Shown here piece after piece: positions 6,317 through 11,298 of a DNA stretch of 11,298 nt (position 1 is the first letter of the stretch; each line of letters begins with the position of its first letter). The DNA is from Candidatus Omnitrophota bacterium. Its GTDB lineage: Bacteria; Omnitrophota; Gorgyraeia; Gygaellales; Profunditerraquicolaceae. The stretch lies in contig VGKK01000031.1 in the NCBI GenBank assembly GCA_016867095.1, positions 1-11,298 on the forward strand, read 5' to 3'. The notes under the pieces are model-generated. The model was given only the letters and a program-made list of their open reading frames with translations, made no database searches and had not been told where the DNA came from. Made by a program: the position numbers and the translations under genes.

Positions 6317-8218
6317 ATGTTCCAGTCTCTGAAGTTATATATAGGCGCCACCATTGATTTAGAGCAGGTTTTAGGCCGCCTCATTGACTTTGGATACAAG
6401 AGGCAGGAGGCAGTTTCCGAAGAGGGGGAATTTTCCCGCCGGGGCGGCATTATTGATATCTTTCCCTTTGCCTTTGAGTTACCTGTCCGTATAGAATTAG
6501 ATAGCGATAAAGTCCGCGCCATAAAAAGCTTTAACCCCTCAACCGGCGATCCGCTCTGGGAACACCAGATGGTGATTATCCTGCCGGTAACAAAGGCCCA
6601 TCCCTCCAAGGCCGTTGCCTTCAGCGAGGAATTCCCTTTAAAAAATTTCCTGGATATCCAGATTGGCGATTATGTGGTGCATACCCACTACGGCATCGGA
6701 AAATTTCTGGGCCTGGATAAAATTAAGATAAAAGATAAATATAAAGACCACCTGGTAATTGAATATGACCGCCAGGAAAAATTGTATGTGCCGGTTGACC
6801 AGATGCACCTGGTCCAGAAATACATCGCTTTTCAGGTAAGAAAGCCCAAGCTCTATAGGTTAGGGACTGAAGAATGGCAGAGGAATAAGGAAAGGGTAAG
6901 AAAGGGGATACAGAAATTAGCCTGGGACCTTTTATCGCTGCAGGCCATGCGGATGAGCGTGCCCGGATTTAAGTTTTCCCCCGATACCGAATGGCAGAGG
7001 CAATTTGAGGCCGGCTTTCCCTACAAGGAGACGCCTGACCAGGCCAGGGCCGCGGCCGAGGTAAAACAGGATATGGAGTCAACCCGGCCCATGGACAGGC
7101 TGCTTTGCGGGGATGTCGGCTACGGCAAGACCGAGGTGGCCATGCGCGCGGCATTTAAGGCGGTAATGGATAACAGGCAGGTGGCGTTCCTGGTGCCGAC
7201 AACAATTTTAGCGGAGCAGCATTACCAGAATTTCAGCCTGCGCCTGAAAGAATTCCCTGTGAATATCGCGATGCTTTCACGTTTTAAGAGCGGGAGAGAG
7301 CAAAAGGACATTATTCAAGGCCTGGCCGCCGGCTCGGTAGATATTGTCATCGGCACGCACCGCCTGTTATCCGATGATATAAAATTTAAAAATCTGGGCC
7401 TGGTGATTATTGACGAGGAACAGCGCTTCGGGGTCAAGGCAAAGGAGAAGTTAAAGAGCCTGAGGCTGGCTTGCGATATCCTTACCTTGACCGCTACGCC
7501 CATACCGCGCACGCTCTATATGAGCCTGATGGGCGCCAAGGATTTATCCGCGATAAACACGCCGCCGGAAAACAGGTTGCCGATTAAGACAGTTGTGGTA
7601 GAATATGACCTGGACTTGATCCGCCAGGTAATCTTGCGGGAATTGGCCAGGCGTGGACAGGTTTATTTTGTCCACAACCACGTTCAGGATATAGAAAGAA
7701 TAAAGCAGCGGGTAACCAGTGTCTTGCCGGTCCAGGTCCGTTCTGCCGCCGCCCACGGCCAGATGCCGCCCAAGTTTTTAGAGAAGATAATGCTGGACTT
7801 TTTAATGGCCCAGATAGATGTTTTGTTCTGCACCCAGATTGTGGAATCCGGCATTGACATCCCTAACGTAAATACTATTATTATAAATAACGCCCACGCT
7901 TTTGGGCTGGCGGATTTGCATCAATTGCGCGGCAGGGTCGGCAGGTTTAACCGGCCGGCCTTTGCTTATCTTATTGTGCCCTCAGGCCAGGCGCTGGACG
8001 CTGAAGCCAGAAAGAGAATGGAGGCAATCCAGAAATACGCGCACCTGGGCGCGGGTTTTCAGATTGCCATGGAAGATTTAGAGATCAGGGGGGCAGGCAA
8101 CCTTTTAGGCGCGCAGCAGCACGGTTTTGTGGCGGTGGTAGGCTTTGACCTTTATTGCCGCCTTTTGAGAGAAGCGGTAGGTAGCCTTAGAAAGGTAGTA
8201 ATAAATGGCAAAATTTAA
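6317..8218 (+). CDS. mfd: Shortened Mfd-type transcription-repair coupling translocase
   Basis: A superfamily 2 translocase related to Mfd, which pushes stalled RNA polymerase off DNA and recruits UvrA. It has 633 residues against about 1,150 in E. coli. Residues 5-76 match only the second half of the UvrB-like D2 domain (GEFSRRGGIIDIFP, 37-50). The RNA-polymerase-interacting CarD-like domain follows at about 116-175 (GDYVVHTHYGIGKFLGL). The motor is complete: Walker A GDVGYGKT (265-272), DEEQ (366-369), TATP (392-395), QLRGRVGR (536-543). D1a, D1b, D3 and C-terminal D7 are missing. The protein stops near GFDLYCRLLREAV, where D7 would normally begin. The RID makes this Mfd rather than RecG. 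The frame is intact, so I treat it as functional. The ATG at 6317 is the first after an in-frame stop at 6290; no Shine-Dalgarno is visible. Confidence 0.85.
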   Translation: MFQSLKLYIGATIDLEQVLGRLIDFGYKRQEAVSEEGEFSRRGGIIDIFPFAFELPVRIELDSDKVRAIKSFNPSTGDPLWEHQMVIILPVTKAHPSKAVAFSEEFPLKNFLDIQIGDYVVHTHYGIGKFLGLDKIKIKDKYKDHLVIEYDRQEKLYVPVDQMHLVQKYIAFQVRKPKLYRLGTEEWQRNKERVRKGIQKLAWDLLSLQAMRMSVPGFKFSPDTEWQRQFEAGFPYKETPDQARAAAEVKQDMESTRPMDRLLCGDVGYGKTEVAMRAAFKAVMDNRQVAFLVPTTILAEQHYQNFSLRLKEFPVNIAMLSRFKSGREQKDIIQGLAAGSVDIVIGTHRLLSDDIKFKNLGLVIIDEEQRFGVKAKEKLKSLRLACDILTLTATPIPRTLYMSLMGAKDLSAINTPPENRLPIKTVVVEYDLDLIRQVILRELARRGQVYFVHNHVQDIERIKQRVTSVLPVQVRSAAAHGQMPPKFLEKIMLDFLMAQIDVLFCTQIVESGIDIPNVNTIIINNAHAFGLADLHQLRGRVGRFNRPAFAYLIVPSGQALDAEARKRMEAIQKYAHLGAGFQIAMEDLEIRGAGNLLGAQQHGFVAVVGFDLYCRLLREAVGSLRKVVINGKI

Positions 8219-9329
8219 ATCTATAAATAACCAAACACCAAATCCCAATAACCAAATAATAACCAAACACCAAATCCCAATAACCAAACAAAATGTTTGG
8301 TCATTGGTTATTGATTATTGGAATTTATTCGGTGATTGGCGCTTGGTTATTGGTTATTTTGTGATAATTTCTCATTTATGTTTTGGTATTCATCCCTTAG
8401 CTTTTGCCCAGGATAAAATTATCGCCATCGTCAATAGCGATGTGATTACTCAGAAAGACCTCAATGATTTCGTTAATTTTATGCGCATACAATTAGCCCG
8501 GCAATATACGGGCAAGGAACTGGAAGATAGGATCCAGGCGATGGAAGCGGATTTAGTGGACAGGCTTATTGAGGACCGCCTGATTTTACAAGAAGCAAAA
8601 AGCGTTTTAGAAGAGGCAAAGAAAAATCCCGCGAAGGAGCGGATGCTTATAAACCAATTGGAGGTTGCGCCCACAAGGATTAAAGCGCAGATAAACCAGA
8701 TAAAAAATAATTATCCTTCGGACAAGGAATTTCAAGATACCCTCGCCGAGCAGGGCATTACCCAGGCGGATATTGAGCGAAAAATCAGAGAACAGGCTTT
8801 AATGTATAACATAATTGAGCTGAAGGTAAAAAATAAGATTATGGTTAATCCGTCAGAAATTACTGATTTTTATCAGAATAATCCGCAGGAATTTAAAACC
8901 GAAGAAGAACGCCAGGTTTTATTAATGACTATAAATGATAAAGGCCTGGCTGATGAGGTGTATAGTAAGCTTAGGGCGGGGATGAGCATAAACGATGTAG
9001 CCGTTAAATATTCCTTGACCCCGCAAAGCTTAAGCGCCCAGCGCAATAAGGAATTTAAAAAAGAAATTGAAGACGCGATATTCAGTTTAAAGCCCGCAGA
9101 AGTATCTGCGCCGTTGAAAATTGATAATAGTTTTTATATTTTTAAATTAGAAAAAGTAATTGAACCTCGGCAGGAGACTTTGACTCAAGCCCAGGGCCAG
9201 ATTTATAATTTCTTATTCAACAAGAAAATGCAGGAAGAATTAAGCAAATGGGTGGATGAATTAAGGGCAAAGGCTTATATTAAAGTCTTAAAGGACGAAG
9301 ATAATGCTAAGGTTACGCCGAAAAATTAG
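8205..9329 (+). CDS. SurA-like periplasmic chaperone / peptidyl-prolyl isomerase
   Basis: Probable periplasmic chaperone for outer-membrane or exported proteins. The mature part (from about residue 69) begins QDKIIAIVNSDVITQKDLNDF, the classic SurA_N opening, followed by a long helical region to about 230. A degenerate parvulin domain spans about 233-318 (KTEEERQVLLMTINDK to AEVSAPLKIDNSFYIFKLEKV). The usual GGDLGW-like stretch is absent, so isomerase activity is doubtful. A C-terminal helix returns to the SurA_N fold. Hydrophobic residues 47-60 and LAFA-Q (65-69) look like a signal sequence and cleavage site. Oddity: residues 8-51 or so are encoded by the GGTTATT/AATAACC repeat, giving a very long N-region. 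The ATG at 8205, overlapping mfd by 14 nt, is the only in-frame ATG before the mature domain; TTG at 8343 or GTG near 8361 are possible alternatives. The surA-pdxA-rsmA order supports a SurA identity. Confidence 0.82.
   Translation: MAKFKSINNQTPNPNNQIITKHQIPITKQNVWSLVIDYWNLFGDWRLVIGYFVIISHLCFGIHPLAFAQDKIIAIVNSDVITQKDLNDFVNFMRIQLARQYTGKELEDRIQAMEADLVDRLIEDRLILQEAKSVLEEAKKNPAKERMLINQLEVAPTRIKAQINQIKNNYPSDKEFQDTLAEQGITQADIERKIREQALMYNIIELKVKNKIMVNPSEITDFYQNNPQEFKTEEERQVLLMTINDKGLADEVYSKLRAGMSINDVAVKYSLTPQSLSAQRNKEFKKEIEDAIFSLKPAEVSAPLKIDNSFYIFKLEKVIEPRQETLTQAQGQIYNFLFNKKMQEELSKWVDELRAKAYIKVLKDEDNAKVTPKN
8226..8358. repeat. Large inverted array of AATAACC / GGTTATT heptamers
   Basis: Left arm in strict 7-nt register: AATAACC (8226), AAACACC (8233), AAATCCC (8240), AATAACC (8247), AAATAAT (8254), a 4-nt interruption AACC (8261-8264), then AAACACC (8265), AAATCCC (8272), AATAACC (8279). 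A 30-nt block, 8227-8256, recurs exactly at 8259-8288. Centre: ACCAAACA (8283-8290), AAA, TGTTTGGT (8294-8301). Right arm: GGTCATT (8299), GGTTATT (8306), GATTATT (8313), GGAATTT (8320), a 4-nt interruption ATTC (8327-8330), then GGTGATT (8331), GGCGCTT (8338), GGTTATT (8345), GGTTATT (8352). It begins 8 nt after the mfd stop and is translated as the N-terminus of the SurA-like protein. Confidence 0.92.
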
Positions 9330-10302
9330 AGTCGGCCTTACCATGGGAGACCCATCGGGAATCGGGCCGACTATTATTGCCAAGGCCCTGCCGAAAGTTA
9401 AGGGTTTGGCGGAATTTGTAGTGGTGGGAGACAAGTGGGTTTTTGATAAGGTCATAAGTTGTAAGTCACAAGTCACCCTTCGACTCCGCTCAGGGCAGGC
9501 AAGCCACAAGTTTATAGACCTGAATAATGTTAATCACAGGAAGTTTGCCTTCGGTAAAGTGAGGGCGGAATATGGCCGGGCCTCTATGGAATATTTGGAT
9601 AAAGCTATGGAGCTTATTAAGAAAAAAGAGATAGACTGCCTGGTTACCTGCCCTATTTCTAAAGAGGCGATAAACCTGGCGGGCTTTAAATTTTCCGGGC
9701 ATACCGAATATTTAGAACGCCGCGCAAGGGCCGCGGATACGGTGATGATGTTGTTGAACAAGGACCTGAAATTCAGCCTGGTAACCAGGCATATTCCTTT
9801 AGAAGATGTCTGTCGCGCCTTAACTAAGGATAAATTATCCAGAAATATTTATATCACCTCCCGGGCGCTAAAGGAACTTTTTCTGATTAACCGGCCCCGG
9901 ATAGCCATTGCCGGTTTAAACCCGCATGCTTCCGATAACGGTTTAATCGGCTGCCAGGAGAACCGAATTATCAAGCCGGCCCTGCGTAAATTTAAAAAAA
10001 ATAAAGCGCGCCTTTACGGGCCGCTATCCGCAGATGTCGCGATTTATCAGGCTAAAGAGAAGAAATTTGACTGCGTAATTGCGATGTATCATGACCAGGC
10101 CTTAATCGCGCTTAAGTTATGCGGTAACGATACCGGGGTAAACCTAACCCTGGGGCTTCCCTTTATCAGGACATCCCCTTTACACGGGACCGCTTTTGAT
10201 ATTGCCGCAACCGGCCGGGCCCGGCCCGCTTCGTTAATAGCGGCGATTAAACTTGCCATCAGGTGCGCATTAAACTTAAAATACACGGATGTACACGGAT
10301 AA
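9304..10302 (+). CDS. pdxA: 4-hydroxythreonine-4-phosphate dehydrogenase PdxA
   Basis: NAD-dependent enzyme of the DXP-dependent pyridoxal 5'-phosphate pathway, oxidising 4-phosphohydroxy-L-threonine. At 332 residues the length is typical. Motifs: TMGDPSGIGP (13-22), VTCPISKEA (114-122), SGHTEYL (131-137), LNPHASDNG (205-213), AMYHDQALI (260-268) and LGLPFIRTSPLHGTAFDIA (283-301). The metal-binding histidines are His133, His208 and His263. The start at ATG 9304 overlaps the upstream gene by 26 nt and has AAGGAC at 9291-9296. Oddities: residues about 51-70 (SCKSQVT, LRLRSGQA, SHKF) are encoded by AAGTCAC heptamers with a second repeat inserted in frame, lengthening a surface region between two beta strands. 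The last residues (KYTDVHG) come from the next intergenic repeat. Family motifs elsewhere are intact, so the protein is likely active. Confidence 0.95.
   Translation: MLRLRRKIRVGLTMGDPSGIGPTIIAKALPKVKGLAEFVVVGDKWVFDKVISCKSQVTLRLRSGQASHKFIDLNNVNHRKFAFGKVRAEYGRASMEYLDKAMELIKKKEIDCLVTCPISKEAINLAGFKFSGHTEYLERRARAADTVMMLLNKDLKFSLVTRHIPLEDVCRALTKDKLSRNIYITSRALKELFLINRPRIAIAGLNPHASDNGLIGCQENRIIKPALRKFKKNKARLYGPLSADVAIYQAKEKKFDCVIAMYHDQALIALKLCGNDTGVNLTLGLPFIRTSPLHGTAFDIAATGRARPASLIAAIKLAIRCALNLKYTDVHG
9456..9514. repeat. AAGTCAC heptamers interrupted by a 24-nt dispersed repeat, inside pdxA
   Basis: Seven-nt units AAGTTGT (9456), AAGTCAC (9463) and AAGTCAC (9470) are followed by a 24-nt block at 9477-9500 that begins CCTTCGACTCCGCTCAGGG. 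The units then resume as AAGCCAC (9501) and AAGTTTA (9508). The block is exactly eight codons (TLRLRSGQ-A region), so the frame is kept. From memory, this block is a dispersed word common in many environmental and candidate-phylum genomes, where its reverse strand reads ACPERSRRV. The AAGTCAC word is the same as in hisF. Confidence 0.85.
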
Positions 10303-10372
10303 AAGAACGGATGTACACGGATAAAAAGCATTGTCCGTGTAAATCCGTAAAAAATCCGTGTGAATCCGTGTA
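10282..10372. repeat. TACACGGAT / ATCCGTGTA inverted repeat
   Basis: Fills the pdxA-rsmA gap (10303-10378) and covers the end of pdxA. Outer arms 10282-10300 and 10354-10372 (TACACGGAT words against ATCCGTGTA words) pair at 17 of 19 positions. Inner arms 10307-10321 and 10334-10348 pair with two weak positions. A 19-nt block, 10286-10304, recurs exactly at 10308-10326. The unit spacing is 10 nt in the outer arms. The pdxA stop codon (10300-10302) lies inside it, and rsmA starts 7 nt after it without a clear Shine-Dalgarno. There is no U-run, so it is a structured spacer rather than an obvious terminator. Confidence 0.85.
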
Positions 10373-10378
10373 GAAAAG

Positions 10379-11158
10379 ATGATTTTTCCCAAGAAAAAAT
10401 TAGGCCAGAATTTTCTCGTTGATAAGAACATCCAGAAGAAAATAATCGCCGCCGCCGAATTAAAGAAGGATGATATTGTATTAGAAATAGGCGCGGGCAG
10501 GGGGGAGTTGACCCGGTGTATTGCTCAAAAGGTGGCCAGGGTTTACGCCCTGGAGATAGACCGTTCTTTATGCGACATCTTAAAGGGCAATCTTAAAGAA
10601 TATAAAAACACGGTGGTCATCAATGAAGATGTGTTAAAATTTAATTTAAAAAGGCATTTTCGCGGCCAGGCCCGTATAAAGGTAATGGGGAATATTCCGT
10701 ATTATATTACCACGCCGATTATTGAACGCCTGTTTAAGTTTAAAGATAAAATTAACACGGTATTTTTTACCGTGCAAAAAGAATTTGGCCGCAGGATGAC
10801 CGCCGCGTGCGGCTCGAAAGAGTACGGCTCTTTTAGCTGTTTCCTGCAATATTATGCCCAGCCCAAAATTATTTTCATTATCAAAAAAAACTGCTTTTTT
10901 CCCGCGCCCAAAGTAGATTCCTGTTTCTTGCGCCTGGATATCAGGCAAAAGCCGCCGGTCAAATTAAAGGATGAACAACTATTTTTCCAGATTATCCGGC
11001 GGGCATTTAATCAGAGAAGAAAGACCCTGAGAAACAGCCTAAAAGGGAGCGTTTACGCCAGCAAGCTGGAAAGGTTTTTTAGAGAATACCGGATTGACCC
11101 CAATACCCGCCCCGAACGCCTTTCTTTAAAAGATTTCGCCAATTTAGCGAATCTCTAG
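10379..11158 (+). CDS. rsmA: 16S rRNA dimethyladenosine transferase RsmA (KsgA)
   Basis: Transfers four methyl groups from S-adenosylmethionine to two adjacent adenines near the 3' end of 16S rRNA, a late check in 30S assembly. At 259 residues the length is typical. Motifs: KKKLGQNFLVDKN (5-17), SAM-binding motif I LEIGAGRGELT (35-45), the acidic residue in ALEID (57-61), the catalytic NIPYYITTPI (105-114), QKEFGRRM (133-140), FFPAPKVDS (173-181) and the C-terminal RAFNQRRKTLRNSL (208-221). The start at ATG 10379 gives the usual short lysine-rich N-terminus. No strong Shine-Dalgarno is visible because the repeat ends 6 nt upstream. Downstream of surA and pdxA, as in the E. coli surA-pdxA-rsmA operon. 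Confidence 0.97.
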   Translation: MIFPKKKLGQNFLVDKNIQKKIIAAAELKKDDIVLEIGAGRGELTRCIAQKVARVYALEIDRSLCDILKGNLKEYKNTVVINEDVLKFNLKRHFRGQARIKVMGNIPYYITTPIIERLFKFKDKINTVFFTVQKEFGRRMTAACGSKEYGSFSCFLQYYAQPKIIFIIKKNCFFPAPKVDSCFLRLDIRQKPPVKLKDEQLFFQIIRRAFNQRRKTLRNSLKGSVYASKLERFFREYRIDPNTRPERLSLKDFANLANL

Positions 11159-11189
11159 AAAAAATTAAAAAAAAAAATTAAAAAAAACA
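11159..11189 (+). promoter_or_regulatory. A-tract upstream of promoter (UP-element-like)
   Basis: About 30 bases after rsmA are nearly pure A with scattered TT, ending immediately before a TTGACA -35 box. Such A-tracts bend DNA and can contact the RNA polymerase alpha subunit. No hairpin or U-run is present on the + strand, so there is no visible terminator for rsmA here. Confidence 0.55.
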
Positions 11190-11218
11190 TTGACAAATGA
11201 ATATTTTTTGTATATACT
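11190..11218 (+). promoter_or_regulatory. Strong sigma-70 promoter reading out of the window
   Basis: TTGACA (11190-11195) and TATACT (11213-11218) are separated by 17 nt. The -35 is a perfect consensus match and the -10 matches at five of six positions, with optimal spacing. The expected start of transcription is near 11225. It points to a gene beyond the right edge and marks the end of the rsmA-containing transcript unit. No other promoter in the window is this clear. Confidence 0.8.
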
Positions 11219-11241
11219 TATCTATTTACGTAAGTCCTAAA

Positions 11242-11279
11242 ATAGCCTTTCTGAAGGTTTTTCAATTACTACAGGCTAT
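11242..11279 (+). promoter_or_regulatory. Leader hairpin downstream of the promoter
   Basis: ATAGCCT (11242-11248) and AGGCTAT (11273-11279) are perfect inverted copies. Inside lies a small TGAA (11252-11255) and TTCA (11261-11264) stem. It would be in the 5' leader made from the promoter at 11190. It is too short to assign to a riboswitch class, and the downstream gene is outside the window. Confidence 0.45.
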
Positions 11280-11298
11280 ATATAAGGTTAGAAAGAAT

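Noticed and set aside
8105..8362. Minus-strand ORFs over the repeat region and mfd end
   Set aside because: They are translations of the repeat and of the mfd antisense strand, with no recognisable domain or Shine-Dalgarno.
9288..9509. Minus-strand ORF beginning with an ACPERSRRV-like peptide
   Set aside because: It is the reverse translation of the dispersed 24-nt repeat and pdxA. This peptide is a common annotation artefact.
528..10378. Insertion sequences or MITEs of a known family
   Set aside because: There is no transposase and no clear target duplication, and the repeats are short-word tandem structures rather than elements with defined ends.
11219..11298. tRNA gene or known riboswitch in the last 80 bases
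   Set aside because: There is no cloverleaf or conserved T-loop, and the single small hairpin fits no class I can name.

Overview
The window is 11.3 kb of densely packed bacterial chromosome. All ten genes lie on the + strand and are mostly housekeeping genes. An outer-membrane lifestyle is suggested by a SurA-type periplasmic chaperone, a lipoprotein with a peptidoglycan-binding domain, and the surA-pdxA-rsmA order, which is also known from Gram-negative bacteria such as E. coli. Moderate GC, a fused SecDF, an unusually short Mfd and many short-word intergenic repeats suggest an uncultured candidate-phylum lineage. Candidatus Omnitrophota is my best guess, but it rests on overall impression and not on a marker-gene placement.

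Layout. 72-527: coiled-coil lipoprotein with a C-terminal peptidoglycan-binding domain. 659-3244: amino-acid biosynthesis block hisF-hisI-trpE, translationally coupled or nearly so. 3311-3574: rpsP (ribosomal protein bS16). 3644-6207: yajC and a fused secDF, the accessory module of the Sec translocon. 6317-8218: a shortened Mfd-type translocase that keeps the RNA-polymerase-interacting domain and the helicase motor but lacks most UvrB-homology parts and the C-terminal domain. 8205-9329: SurA-like chaperone. 9304-10302: pdxA (vitamin B6 synthesis). 10379-11158: rsmA/ksgA (16S rRNA dimethylation). The last 140 bases hold an A-tract and a near-consensus sigma-70 promoter that reads out of the window. 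No gene-free stretch exceeds 300 bases.

The most unusual content lies between and inside the genes. Most gaps hold short words repeated in tandem, often with inverted copies that form long imperfect hairpins. In at least five places the repeat period is exactly 7 nt, with different words (GTGTAAT, TTTTACA, GGTTATT and its complement AATAACC, and AAGTCAC twice). Two other elements use periods of about 8 and 10 nt. They are not confined to non-coding DNA: one sits in an active-site-side loop of HisF, one (with another dispersed repeat nested in it) inside PdxA, one supplies the N-terminus and part of the signal sequence of the SurA-like protein, and others encode the last residues of SecDF and PdxA. 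Genes preceded by these elements (hisF, mfd, rsmA) lack a visible Shine-Dalgarno sequence, whereas the lipoprotein gene, rpsP and yajC have strong ones. A second 28-nt repeat carries the Shine-Dalgarno itself and precedes both the lipoprotein gene and yajC.

I see no defence system, CRISPR array, transposase, tRNA or rRNA gene.
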